Origin: an uncultured Ruminococcus sp.
GTDB lineage: Bacteria; Bacillota; Clostridia; Oscillospirales; Acutalibacteraceae
DNA: 64,000 bases
Assembly (NCBI GenBank): GCA_902799245.1
Contig: CADBZY010000001.1
Coordinates: 62,001-126,000 of the forward strand
Direction of reading: 5' to 3'
The notes below the pieces were generated by a model, which saw nothing but the letters and a program-made list of their open reading frames with translations, was not told where the DNA came from and made no database searches. A program made the translations under genes and the position numbers. Every line of letters starts with the position of its first letter. Position 1 is the first letter of the stretch. This document shows positions 50,830 to 59,171 of this stretch, piece by piece.

Positions 50830-50886
50830 TCACATTCGCCCGAATCGGTAGTTGAGTCGGACGAGGTTTGTAAAATGCTTTGTCAT
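50830..50886 (-). CDS. Candidate 18-residue upstream leader peptide of metY
   Basis: ATG 50886 begins MTKHFTNLVRLNYRFGRM and stops at TGA 50830. AGGA lies about 10 bases before the start. A second mini-frame MMNFSR (50828 to 50808) begins right after its stop. The long metY leader would carry both. A translation-dependent control of metY is possible; the coding nature is unproven. Confidence 0.4.
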   Translation of the reverse strand: MTKHFTNLVRLNYRFGRM

Positions 50887-50982
50887 CAGCAATCATTCCT
50901 CGCTTTTGGCAGCTAACGGTTCAGGATTGAATTCGGCGAGCTGCTTTTAATAAAACTTATTTGTTTGATAGGCTTTGTAGGT

Positions 50983-51011
50983 ATTGTATCATGCAAGCGC
51001 GGATTTGTCAA
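50983..51011 (-). promoter_or_regulatory. Promoter of metY
   Basis: Minus-strand TTGACA (51006-51011), 17-base spacer, TACAAT (50983-50988). The transcript would have a leader of about 240 bases. Confidence 0.78.
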
Positions 51012-51104
51012 GCATTATTTTTCATCAATTTAAAGTATAGTATATTGGTATATTTTCAACGGGAAATACAAGGTATTTTTCGGCAATTCACATAACCACA
51101 ATAA

Positions 51105-51155
51105 AAAACGCTGTCCGTTTTGCCATGACGTATCACGTCGAACGGACAGCGTTTT
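51105..51155. terminator. Bidirectional terminator upstream of metY promoter
   Basis: AAAACGCTGTCCGTT (51105-51119) pairs perfectly with AACGGACAGCGTTTT (51141-51155), with an inner GACG/CGTC hairpin. It ends the TMEM43-hypothetical transcript on the minus strand. Confidence 0.93.
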
Positions 51156-51158
51156 CAA

Positions 51159-51623
51159 TTACAGATGGGTGCTGCGGTATTTTTGGTAAGCCGCGTCGAT
51201 TTTCTCCTTAAGAAGCCGATAATCTGCTTCATCGCTGATTACTTCGTAAATCGGCTTATCCCCGTCATTGGTGCAGCATTGACGGTAATCGGTAAAGTAT
51301 TGATTGCTGTTGTAATAATCCTCGACAAAGGGCAGAGCGGATTCCTTGACATCTTCATCCCAGAACTTGCCGTCGCAGTCATTGAGAAGATACGCGGCGC
51401 CTGACATCTGTCCGGTTCTTACCAGCTCGCAGTCAGCTTCATCGGCTTCTTCCCCCTCCAGACCTCTTTCGATGATCCATCGGAGGAAAAGCCCGATATG
51501 ATTGGCGGCGAGAAACCAGATGTCCTTTACCTGCTGATCGGTAAGCTCGCCGGTGAGTCTGTGTTTCCTGCGGTAAGCCTCTTCCGCGCTGTCCCAGTGC
51601 CAGTCAGCCCGATCGATTGCCAT
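51159..51623 (-). CDS. Hypothetical protein (DUF7832-like)
   Basis: A 154-residue soluble acidic protein. The opening MAIDRADWHWDSAEEAY and the NHIGLFLRWIIERGLEGEE stretch recall small proteins of the DUF7832 type (ASWH ... HIGxFLxWCIxxGL), some of which resemble immunity proteins; this is by eye. A loop with DYRQCCTNDGD and a C-terminal helix follow. It lies 19 bases downstream of the TMEM43-family gene and is ended by a strong terminator, so the two form one transcript. Function unknown. Confidence 0.75.
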   Translation of the reverse strand: MAIDRADWHWDSAEEAYRRKHRLTGELTDQQVKDIWFLAANHIGLFLRWIIERGLEGEEADEADCELVRTGQMSGAAYLLNDCDGKFWDEDVKESALPFVEDYYNSNQYFTDYRQCCTNDGDKPIYEVISDEADYRLLKEKIDAAYQKYRSTHL

Positions 51624-51642
51624 TTTAATCCCCCTGTGAAGG

Positions 51643-52746
51643 TCAGACGGACTGAACTGTCTGCGGAGCGTTGACCGGATGCTTCTTTTTCAGTACATAG
51701 ATCAGCACGCCGATACCCGCAGCGACGGCCAGCAGGCAGATGCTCAGCAGCGGACGGAAGCGGAACCACGCGATGATGATGACAAGAAGCGACTGAATGA
51801 GTGACAGCAGGAATATGGTGAGGCCGAACATGAAGTTGACCACATTGCCCAGGAACGGAATATATCCGATCAGCTTGGTGAGCGGGCTGATAAAGGACAT
51901 GTAGCCGATGAATATCAGCATGAAGCCTAACAGTCTGAAAATCCACTTCATGATCTTGTCCTGCGTGCGCATATCCTCGATCATTTCGGCTGAGGTTTTT
52001 GTGCCTTCTGTGACCCAGTTGACCTTCTTGCCGACGGCGGAGGTCCAGCTGACAAAGGTTGTGCCGGATACCTGCGAGATCGTGCTGACTTCCTTCCAGT
52101 CGTTGTATTTCCAGCTGATTCTGACGTCGCCGATCTGGGGCTTGTCAAGGTCGGCAGAATTGGTTACGTAATTACCGACAACACTGTAATTTTCGGGAAC
52201 CTTCTTGGCGTCGGAAGCCGCGATTGATTTTTCCGCTTCCATCTGCTTGATCTGAGAGCTGCTCAGATGGAATTTGCCCAACGCGACGTTTTCGGCAAAT
52301 TCCGCTCCGCTCTCGTAAGCGACGGAGGTGGGGTTATCGTGACCGGAGGAGTGGAAATCGCTCGAATCAATCAAGCCTTCGTGCCAGACCTTGTCATAAT
52401 GATAGGTCGTATTGCCGTCGCTGTCCGTGTCGGAATCTTCTTCCCACTGGTAGACCTCCACCACGCGGCTGAGAACCGCTGTGTGCTTTTCGACCCCGAA
52501 TGTGGTGTCGGAAAGCGATACGTCCTCGACGATGAATTTACCGCCGACCGCCACAAGCTGTCCCGCGAATTCGGCGGGATCGTCATCCGGCGTGATCTCC
52601 ACGACTGTCTTTTCGATCTCGTCAGTGGTCTTGATGTTGCGGACGTTGTTGCCTTCGTTCCACCAGAGCAGAACCGTGCCGATGATGACCATGAGAAGTC
52701 CCACAAGTACACCCGCGAACAGACCGCCTTTTTTGTTGCCGTTCAT
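51643..52746 (-). CDS. TMEM43 family membrane protein
   Basis: Bacterial member of the TMEM43/LUMA family, 367 residues. It has an N-terminal membrane helix with the family signature GLLMVIIGTVLLWWNEGNNVR (position 12-32), a large extracytoplasmic domain of about 225 residues (VGGKFIVEDVSLSD, VEVYQWEEDSDTD), and three or four C-terminal helices (IFRLLGFMLIFIGYMSFI; VNFMFGLTIFLLSLIQSLLV; LLSICLLAVAAGIGVLIYVL). Eukaryotic relatives sit in the nuclear envelope and ER; the bacterial role is unknown. AAGGAAGG precedes ATG 52746. Paired with a small hypothetical gene. Confidence 0.88.
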   Translation of the reverse strand: MNGNKKGGLFAGVLVGLLMVIIGTVLLWWNEGNNVRNIKTTDEIEKTVVEITPDDDPAEFAGQLVAVGGKFIVEDVSLSDTTFGVEKHTAVLSRVVEVYQWEEDSDTDSDGNTTYHYDKVWHEGLIDSSDFHSSGHDNPTSVAYESGAEFAENVALGKFHLSSSQIKQMEAEKSIAASDAKKVPENYSVVGNYVTNSADLDKPQIGDVRISWKYNDWKEVSTISQVSGTTFVSWTSAVGKKVNWVTEGTKTSAEMIEDMRTQDKIMKWIFRLLGFMLIFIGYMSFISPLTKLIGYIPFLGNVVNFMFGLTIFLLSLIQSLLVIIIAWFRFRPLLSICLLAVAAGIGVLIYVLKKKHPVNAPQTVQSV

Positions 52747-52895
52747 AAAAAACCTTCCTTCCTGCGGAGCCGCTTTGTCGCCGCTCCGACATAAATTTAC
52801 AGTATTAATTATAACAATTTTCTGTTGTTTTTCAAGTGTTTTTTATTATTTTTACAACAATTCATGCGCGAACGAAGTCACTGTACGGTTTAAAC

Positions 52896-52932
52896 ACAAA
52901 AAGCCGCTCTGTCCGATTGGCAGACAGAGCGG
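52896..52932 (-). terminator. Terminator of cysK
   Basis: CCGCTCTGTC (52904-52913) pairs perfectly with GACAGAGCGG (52923-52932), 9-base loop; on the minus strand CTTTTTGTG follows. Confidence 0.9.
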
Positions 52933-53030
52933 TAGATTGGTTATTTTGAGCCTCGAATGACGCTGCTATCATGTGATCAACAAAAAGCTCGCAGCATCCC
53001 TGTCAGCGGGAATGGTTCTCAGCAAAAGAA

Positions 53031-53960
53031 TCAGTCGGCAAACATGGGGGTAGAGAGATAGCGTTCGCCGGTATCGGGGAGAAGTGCGACGATGACCTTG
53101 CCCTTGTTCTCGGGACGTTTCGCAAGAACGGTCGCTGCGTGGAGAGCAGCGCCGGAGGAAATACCGACCAGGATGCCCTCTTTGCGTGCAAGCGCCTTGC
53201 CTGCCGCGAAGGCTTCCTCATTCTCTACGGTGATGATCTCGTCATAGATTTCGGTGTTGAGGGTATCGGGAACAAATCCGGCGCCAATGCCCTGAATCTT
53301 GTGCGGCCCGGGTGTACCCTTTGACAGAACCGGAGAACCTGCCGGTTCCACCGCAACGATCTTCACATCCGGATTCTGACTCTTGAGATAGCCGCCCACA
53401 CCGGACAGTGTGCCGCCTGTGCCTACGCCGGCGACAAAAATATCCACTTTGCCGTCAGTGTCCTGCCAGATTTCGGGACCGGTGGTGGCAATGTGCGCCG
53501 CCGGATTGGCGGGATTGACGAACTGACCGGGAATAAAGCTGCCTTCGGTCTCTTTCGCAAGCTCCTCCGCCTTGGCAATGGCGCCCTTCATGCCCTTTGC
53601 GCCTTCGGTCAGAACCAGCTGCGCGCCGTATGCCTTCAGCAGATTGCGACGCTCGATGCTCATGGTTTCGGGCATGGTGAGAATAATCTTGTAGCCTCTT
53701 GAAGAAGCGACTGCCGCAAGGCCGATGCCGGTGTTGCCGCTGGTGGGCTCAATGATGACCGAACCGGGCTTCAGCAGACCCTTTTCCTCCGCGTCGTCAA
53801 TCATTGCCTTGGCAATTCTGTCCTTGACGCTGCCGGCGGGATTGAAGTATTCCAGCTTGACTAAAACGTCAGCTTCGAGGGCGTTGTCCCCGATGTAATT
53901 GTTGAGTCTGAGCAGAGGTGTGCCTCCGATAAGGTCGGTGAATCTTTCATAAACTTTCAT
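53031..53960 (-). CDS. cysK: Cysteine synthase A (O-acetylserine sulfhydrylase)
   Basis: PLP enzyme that makes cysteine from O-acetylserine and sulfide. PLP lysine is Lys46 in [11 protein letters not shown]; substrate loop TSGNTG is at 73-78; the glycine-rich phosphate loop reads [10 protein letters not shown]; the C-terminal [12 protein letters not shown] is complete. Length 309 is normal. AAGGAGAA precedes ATG 53960. A consensus promoter overlapped by a 37-base inverted repeat lies upstream, so transcription is very probably repressible, most likely in response to sulfur or cysteine status. Confidence 0.98.
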   Translation of the reverse strand: MKVYERFTDLIGGTPLLRLNNYIGDNALEADVLVKLEYFNPAGSVKDRIAKAMIDDAEEKGLLKPGSVIIEPTSGNTGIGLAAVASSRGYKIILTMPETMSIERRNLLKAYGAQLVLTEGAKGMKGAIAKAEELAKETEGSFIPGQFVNPANPAAHIATTGPEIWQDTDGKVDIFVAGVGTGGTLSGVGGYLKSQNPDVKIVAVEPAGSPVLSKGTPGPHKIQGIGAGFVPDTLNTEIYDEIITVENEEAFAAGKALARKEGILVGISSGAALHAATVLAKRPENKGKVIVALLPDTGERYLSTPMFAD

Positions 53961-53997
53961 AATGGTGTTCTCCTTCTATTAATTTGTTTCAATTTAT

Positions 53998-54058
53998 ATA
54001 ATGCCTATAAACCTATAAGTTTTATAGGCATTATAGCATTGTATTTTTCATTTGTCAA
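53998..54058 (-). promoter_or_regulatory. Promoter of cysK overlapped by a large operator
   Basis: Minus-strand TTGACA (54053-54058), 17-base spacer, TATAAT (54030-54035). From the -10 onward lies a perfect 13-bp inverted repeat with 11-base centre (ATAATGCCTATAA 53998-54010; TTATAGGCATTAT 54022-54034). The centre has a further CCTATAA copy. A bound dimer or tetramer would cover the start site. Confidence 0.85.
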
Positions 54059-54118
54059 GTGGTTTTTTGAATTTATTTATTTGCATATTTTATCGGCGGG
54101 CACGTATATGATATTTTG

Positions 54119-54147
54119 TTGACAAAGCATTGGCATTGTCATATAAT
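54119..54147 (+). promoter_or_regulatory. Promoter of the small gene-tcdA pair
   Basis: TTGACA (54119-54124), 17-base spacer, TATAAT (54142-54147). Confidence 0.88.
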
Positions 54148-54187
54148 GAAGATAAGTTTTGAAAAGAATTGCGAGGCAGGAAGAACG

Positions 54188-54415
54188 ATGCGTACATTAA
54201 ACATATCCGAGGTCAGTGAGCTTAAGCGAATGCTGAAGGAAAAATTCCGCATGGAGCTGCATTTTGACAATGAATATTCGGCAGGGGAATTCCATTTTGA
54301 CGCGATTCCGTCCGACGCACTGCTGCGCGCGCTGGATAAATTCCTCGCAAAGAAGCGGCTGCGCGCGGTGTTCGGTGAGGACGGTATGAGCTTCACCCTT
54401 GAAGGGAGATTCTGA
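54188..54415 (+). CDS. Small hypothetical protein
   Basis: A 75-residue soluble protein not recognised. It has an N-terminal helix (ISEVSELKRMLKEKFRM), a central beta-like stretch (ELHFDNEYSAGEFHFD) and a second helix with basic end (DALLRALDKFLAKKRLR). ATG 54188 is preceded by AGGAAG; earlier in-frame ATG codons lie at or before the predicted transcription start and are rejected. It ends 3 bases before tcdA and shares its promoter, so it may be functionally linked to tRNA modification, though nothing in the sequence shows that. Confidence 0.72.
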   Translation: MRTLNISEVSELKRMLKEKFRMELHFDNEYSAGEFHFDAIPSDALLRALDKFLAKKRLRAVFGEDGMSFTLEGRF

Positions 54416-54418
54416 GTC

Positions 54419-55144
54419 ATGCACGAAACAGACGAACAATTTGCAAGGACGCGGCTGCTGCTCGGCGGCAAAGGAATGAACCGGCTGGCCGCTGCGAGGG
54501 TTGCGATATTCGGAATAGGCGGCGTAGGAGGATACGCGGCCGAAGCGCTGGCGCGTTCCGGCGTGGGAACGCTCGACCTCATCGATAGCGATACGGTTGC
54601 GCTCTCCAATCTCAACCGTCAGATCATCGCGACCCATTCCACCGTGGGAATGTACAAGGTCGATGCGGCAGCCAATCGCATTAAGGACATTAATCCCGGC
54701 GCTGTTGTCCATACCTATAAGGTTTTCTACACACCTGAAACGGAAAAACTGTTTGACTTTTCCGCATACGATTACGTCATAGACGCCATTGACACGGTGA
54801 CGGGTAAAATTGCCCTTGTGATGAACGCTCAGGCGGCAGGCGTGCCGATCATCAGTTCGATGGGCGCGGGAAACAAGCTGAACCCTGCCGCGTTTGAAGT
54901 GGCGGATATTTATAAGACTTCGGTCTGTCCTCTGGCGCGTGTCATGCGCCGTGAGCTGAAAAAGCGCGGGATAAAGCACCTGAAAGTAGTTTATTCCAAG
55001 GAAGAGCCGTTAACGCCGACCGCTTCGGAGGAAGCCCTTCCCGAGGGAAAAAGGCAGATACCCGGCAGCGTCGCTTTTGTCCCTTCGGTCGCGGGACTGA
55101 TCATTGCGGGGGAAGTGGTCAGGTCGCTTGCCGGAATCGATTGA
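54419..55144 (+). CDS. tcdA: tRNA threonylcarbamoyladenosine dehydratase
   Basis: E1-like (ThiF/MoeB/HesA fold) ATP-dependent enzyme that converts t6A37 of tRNA to its cyclic form. The nucleotide-binding motif VAIFGIGGVGGYAAEALARSG is near residue 25, followed by DLIDSDTVALSNLNRQI and the catalytic-loop region. IDAIDTVTGKIALV and SMGAGNKLNP match the TcdA branch rather than ThiF or MoeB, and no ubiquitin-like partner gene is adjacent. Length 241 is normal. GAAGGGAG precedes ATG 54419. Confidence 0.93.
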   Translation: MHETDEQFARTRLLLGGKGMNRLAAARVAIFGIGGVGGYAAEALARSGVGTLDLIDSDTVALSNLNRQIIATHSTVGMYKVDAAANRIKDINPGAVVHTYKVFYTPETEKLFDFSAYDYVIDAIDTVTGKIALVMNAQAAGVPIISSMGAGNKLNPAAFEVADIYKTSVCPLARVMRRELKKRGIKHLKVVYSKEEPLTPTASEEALPEGKRQIPGSVAFVPSVAGLIIAGEVVRSLAGID

Positions 55145-55161
55145 CAATTCCATCCGATAAT

Positions 55162-55209
55162 AAAAAGCGCCGCGCGAAGGGAAAATGTTCCGATTCGCGC
55201 GGCGTTCTT
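55162..55209. terminator. Bidirectional terminator between tcdA and yhaN-like gene
   Basis: CGCCGCGCGAA (55168-55178) pairs perfectly with TTCGCGCGGCG (55194-55204), 15-base loop, TTCTTGTT after it and AAAAA before it. Confidence 0.9.
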
Positions 55210-55217
55210 GTTATATG

Positions 55218-57836
55218 CTATTGTCTTGTTTTGCTGCATGTGAAGTAGATCACCTGGTGGTTTTGCGAAACTGCGTGAAGCAGTTTCTTTGAAGCGGACG
55301 CTTTTTCGTCGTCGAGGTTGGTGAAGGGGTCGTCCATGATCAGCATGGGCTTTTCATCGCGGTACATGGCGTCGGCAAGACCGAGCCGCAGACATAGACC
55401 GGCCAGGTCGCGGTATCCGGCGCTGAGAGTCTTGATGTCCCGCTGCTGTCCAAGCTCCTCCACCGTGAGGTTGACGTCAGCGTCAATGCGGTATCTGTCG
55501 GAGGAAAGACCGGTAACGGTTTCATGATAGCGTCTGAACGCACTGTAAACCGGCTCTACATAGCGGGCGACCATGGCTTCCTTTGCCGTCCTGAGCAGCA
55601 CTCTGGTCAAAGTCAGCCGGTCGTATTTGCACTTTTCTGCCGCCTGCTCTTCTGTTTTCTCACGCAGGGCACTGCTGTCGCTCTCCCACAAGGCGAGTTG
55701 ACGGTATAATTCGTCCCTGGTTTGTTTCAGGGATTGAATCGAACCGTTGAGCGTTTCCAGAGAATCACTGCACCGACGTATTGCTTCGCCCAGCGTTTCG
55801 GGAGAGGGGATGCTTTCCGCGTCGAGCGATGCCAGCGTGTCAATATCGTGGCTCTGCTTGAACGCTTCCAGCTCGCTATCGGCTGCCGAATGCAGGGATG
55901 CCAGCCTGTCGTATTCCGCGAGATCGCTGCGCAGCACTTCAAGCGCTTCATTTACATCTTCGTTCCCGTCGAAGCCGTATGCCGCCAGGAATTGGCGGAT
56001 GGCGGCTCTGTCGGAATGGTATATCTGCTGCGCGCTTTCAAACTGCCTGACCTTTTCCGTCAGCAATTCGTGTTCCGCGACGGCTTCTTTCAGTTCGTGA
56101 AGCTGATCCGACAGCCTTTCCGCGTCGGGCTCGGTTCCGTATTTTTTCAGAAAAGCCATGATACTTTCACCCAACACATGGAGGTTGTTTTCAATTCTGA
56201 ATTTTTCGGCCGCTTCGTTTTTTTGGCTGAGTTCTTCTAAGTCGCGTTTTTCCCGGCAGATTTCGCTCAGCATCTGATCCGCTTCGGATTCTGTGAAGAG
56301 CATACCGTGCGCGGAAAGGTAGTTCTCTATTACGCTGTCTGTTTCTTCGATGAATTTCTCGTCATTTATGATTTCTCTCCGGAGCTGATGAAGCTCTTCG
56401 GGCGGTTTTCTGACAAAGTTTTCCATAATCAGCACCGCGGAAAAGATACCTACAGACATAAACAAACCGCCGAGAATGACCGCGGATAAAAACCAGGCGG
56501 CAGAGTAAATGAAAAAGAAAGTGATGCCGAGCGAAATCAGGACACAGCCTGTTGCGCACAGAACAACGACCCTTTTTTTGGCGGCGTTGCGCGCTTTTTT
56601 GGCGGAGGACTCTATGGCGTCGCAGGCAGCGCGTTTGGAAAAGAGTGAATTTTTGGTGCTGACGCGGTTGTTCCAGATGGCCGCAAGCTCTGACGGACTG
56701 GTTTTATCTTGGGAAAACGCCTCGCTGAGCTGCCATAACCTGTCGGTTTCGCTCTCGGTGAGTCTGATTTTTTCGTACTGGCTGTGCGCTGCGCGGTATT
56801 CCTTCTCCAGTCTGAAATAGAAGTCGAAGTCCTCCGGGGACGGTTTTTCGCTGTCAGATAATACGCTCATGCCCGCCAGTCTTTCTTCTTCATACGCCGA
56901 AAGCCGGTAGGACTGCATCAGGCTTTCGGCGCTTTTCATCTCTACAGCCGTGTGAATGCTGTCTTTCACTGTCTCTTCATCGGGAATGCCTGAGGGAAAT
57001 TTTTCCGCAGCCTCATCGAGCGCTTTTTTGGAGTTCTCACGGTATTCTTTCAGCCTGTCCCATTCGCCCCGCAGAAAAAGCAATTCCTGCATCTTTATCG
57101 CCTGGGTCTGTTGTGCCTCGAGATCACTTCTTTCGGCTTTGCGGGAGAGCTTCTGCTGTTCCGTTTCGGCGATTTTGTTTTCACATTCCGAAATATCACG
57201 GCGGAGGTTCTTTCCCTCGGCGACTCTGCGGCGAAGGTCGGATATTTCCTCCGATAGTTTGAAAAGACTGCCTGATTTCAGCCGTGGCGACAGAGCGTTG
57301 ATCTGCTTCCGAAGCCTTTCATCGGCGGATTCAAAGCTGTTCATATCGCCTGTGTTGTCGGCAAGATCGCCGATCTTGGCGTGAATATCGTCGGTCGAGA
57401 CGGTAGGGCAGTCGCTCTGCCCGATGAATATGCTCCGGTAAAAGGAAGCGCTGTTCAGCTTGAAAAGCTCCTCTCCGAGGCGTTCGGAATAATCCTGTGA
57501 GAGGAGATTCGTCTCCGCGTTTCGCAGCTCAAACGTGTCCTTGGCGGGACTGTCGCCGAATGTGCGGGTGACGGTGTAACGCTTTTGTCCTGCCTCGAAT
57601 TCCATCTTTCCCCCGAACACACCGCCCTGCCACGGACTGAACCTTTTGCGCTCGTTCTCGTCGAGGTCGCGTTTTTTGTTGCCGTCCAGACCGTAGAGCA
57701 TCGCTTTGATGAACGCGGCGAGCGTGCTTTTGCCCCAGCCGTTTTCCCGGCAGAAGACATTCAGCCCGTCCGAAAAGGACAGATCCAGATCGTGCAGCTT
57801 GCCGAAGTTTTCTATCCGGCATGATATGATACGCAT
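55218..57836 (-). CDS. YhaN/SbcC-like AAA ATPase with coiled coil and two membrane helices
   Basis: Large SMC/Rad50-like ATPase of 872 residues, partner of the nuclease encoded just upstream. N-terminal Walker A ENGWGKST (about 32-39) follows the typical RIENFGKLHDLDLSFSDGLN. Long coiled-coil arms run from about 195 to 410 and 480 to 720. Between them two hydrophobic helices (about 422-470, VVVLCATGCVLISLGITFFF and AVILGGLFMSVGIFSAVLIM) replace the Rad50 zinc hook; no CxxC is present. The C-terminal signature LSAGYRDLAGLCLRLG and Walker B PMLIMDDPFTNLD complete the head. This matches the YhaN branch. Probably membrane-associated DNA repair or processing, which is inference. Confidence 0.92.
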   Translation of the reverse strand: MRIISCRIENFGKLHDLDLSFSDGLNVFCRENGWGKSTLAAFIKAMLYGLDGNKKRDLDENERKRFSPWQGGVFGGKMEFEAGQKRYTVTRTFGDSPAKDTFELRNAETNLLSQDYSERLGEELFKLNSASFYRSIFIGQSDCPTVSTDDIHAKIGDLADNTGDMNSFESADERLRKQINALSPRLKSGSLFKLSEEISDLRRRVAEGKNLRRDISECENKIAETEQQKLSRKAERSDLEAQQTQAIKMQELLFLRGEWDRLKEYRENSKKALDEAAEKFPSGIPDEETVKDSIHTAVEMKSAESLMQSYRLSAYEEERLAGMSVLSDSEKPSPEDFDFYFRLEKEYRAAHSQYEKIRLTESETDRLWQLSEAFSQDKTSPSELAAIWNNRVSTKNSLFSKRAACDAIESSAKKARNAAKKRVVVLCATGCVLISLGITFFFIYSAAWFLSAVILGGLFMSVGIFSAVLIMENFVRKPPEELHQLRREIINDEKFIEETDSVIENYLSAHGMLFTESEADQMLSEICREKRDLEELSQKNEAAEKFRIENNLHVLGESIMAFLKKYGTEPDAERLSDQLHELKEAVAEHELLTEKVRQFESAQQIYHSDRAAIRQFLAAYGFDGNEDVNEALEVLRSDLAEYDRLASLHSAADSELEAFKQSHDIDTLASLDAESIPSPETLGEAIRRCSDSLETLNGSIQSLKQTRDELYRQLALWESDSSALREKTEEQAAEKCKYDRLTLTRVLLRTAKEAMVARYVEPVYSAFRRYHETVTGLSSDRYRIDADVNLTVEELGQQRDIKTLSAGYRDLAGLCLRLGLADAMYRDEKPMLIMDDPFTNLDDEKASASKKLLHAVSQNHQVIYFTCSKTRQ

Positions 57837-57838
57837 AT

Positions 57839-58936
57839 TCAGTCCGCCTCCTCTCCGGCAAGCGCCCGCAATCCGTACCGGACGATGACCGCCTTGTCCT
57901 CGTCGGAGAGCGTGCCGTCGCCGAATACCGTTCTGATAAATTCGCCTTTGAGCGACTGGTCGAGCAGATAGTCGTCCATGTCAACGGTCAGACGCGTTTC
58001 GTCTGCCGTCTCGAAGTAGTCATATTTTTCGGCAAACGCTGCCGTGAGATAGGCAATATCCTTCTCACATTCCGCGTCAAGCTCGCCTGTCAGAACGAGC
58101 CGGACGATGGATGAGGCATCACATTCCGCGTCGGAGAGGGCTTCGGCAGCCGTTATGATCATCTCCTGCGTGGTCATGCAGCCTGTGATGTCGGCAGAAA
58201 CGGAAACGATTTTGCGGCCCGCAAACGGAACGAATGTGCGGGTGATCATGCGGCTTTCTTCGTCAATGTCGAGCAGCATAAATCCGCGCTCCCCGCATTC
58301 GTCAAAGCCGCGTCCCTCGAGACATCCCGGATAGCAGTAGGTGCCCCTGTCGTCGAGTCTTCCGCTGCCGGGAACGTGAATGTGACCGAGTGCGAGATAA
58401 TCGATATTCCTGCCGCGCAGCTGCTTCAGATCTATGCCGTGCTCCACGCCGGCAGGGTTCTCGCTGATCTGACCGTGGAGCATGACGATGTTGATTTTCT
58501 CCGCGTCGGGTTGCAGACCGTCGTAAAACGCCGTGTCTCCGCCGTGCAGTTCTGCGCCGTAGATGGCCACTCCGCCGCATTCGTAGCAGCCCCAATTCCT
58601 GCCGAAAAGCATGAGATTGCAGGGCTTTTTCCCGAGTTCATCCAGACCGTTCAAAAAATTGTTGTCGTCGTGATTGCCTTTCAGATAAAAGAATGCGATG
58701 GCAGGATTGGACGCGATGCAGTGAAGCACGGTGTTGCGCGTCAATTCGCGCGTGTTGGGAGCGTCGAAGAGATCCCCGGCGATGAGTATGGCACTGACGC
58801 CCTCCCGGGCGGCGTAGGACACCATTCTTTCAAACGTGCGGAGCATCTCGCCCCGTCTTTTGCGGGCGCTTTCGGGGTCGGAATGTGAGGTCATCGCCGA
58901 ATCGAGGTGAATGTCGGCGCAGTGGATGATTTTCAA
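57839..58936 (-). CDS. YhaO/SbcD-like metallophosphoesterase
   Basis: Mre11/SbcD-like DNA exonuclease of 365 residues. Metal-binding motifs in order: IIHCADIHLDSAM, LIAGDLFDAPNTR, LKGNHDDNN, VMLHGQIS and ALGHIHVPG. The C-terminal part is a capping domain distinct from classical SbcD, as in YhaO. Its stop is two bases before the YhaN-like start, so both are translated together and probably form a nuclease-ATPase complex acting on DNA ends or breaks. In Bacillus the equivalent genes are yhaO-yhaN. Confidence 0.92.
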   Translation of the reverse strand: MKIIHCADIHLDSAMTSHSDPESARKRRGEMLRTFERMVSYAAREGVSAILIAGDLFDAPNTRELTRNTVLHCIASNPAIAFFYLKGNHDDNNFLNGLDELGKKPCNLMLFGRNWGCYECGGVAIYGAELHGGDTAFYDGLQPDAEKINIVMLHGQISENPAGVEHGIDLKQLRGRNIDYLALGHIHVPGSGRLDDRGTYCYPGCLEGRGFDECGERGFMLLDIDEESRMITRTFVPFAGRKIVSVSADITGCMTTQEMIITAAEALSDAECDASSIVRLVLTGELDAECEKDIAYLTAAFAEKYDYFETADETRLTVDMDDYLLDQSLKGEFIRTVFGDGTLSDEDKAVIVRYGLRALAGEEAD

Positions 58937-59062
58937 ACGGATTACACCTCTTGTCTGTGTGGATTTTTCTTATTCGACAGGTAATATTATAACAATATAC
59001 TTGAAGCAAGTCAACATGATTACGTCGTATAGCGGCAGTTAATCTTGAATTTACAATAAAAA

Positions 59063-59115
59063 TAAAAGAATCTTCCGCAAGGTTTCCAAAATGAACCGAT
59101 GCGGAAGAATTTTTA
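59063..59115 (-). terminator. Terminator of Ldh2-type dehydrogenase gene
   Basis: TCTTCCGCA (59071-59079) pairs with TGCGGAAGA (59100-59108) around an inner GGTT/AACC; on the minus strand TTCTTTTATTTTT follows. Confidence 0.85.
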
Positions 59116-59171
59116 TAATTTTTATAATATTTCAAAGATATTTAATCGGCATAAATCCTGTGTAATAAACA

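Noticed and set aside
50739..51011. SAM-I riboswitch or T-box in the metY leader
   Set aside because: None of the aptamer core signatures seen before metK are present, and no T-box sequence (TGGNACCGCG type) was found.
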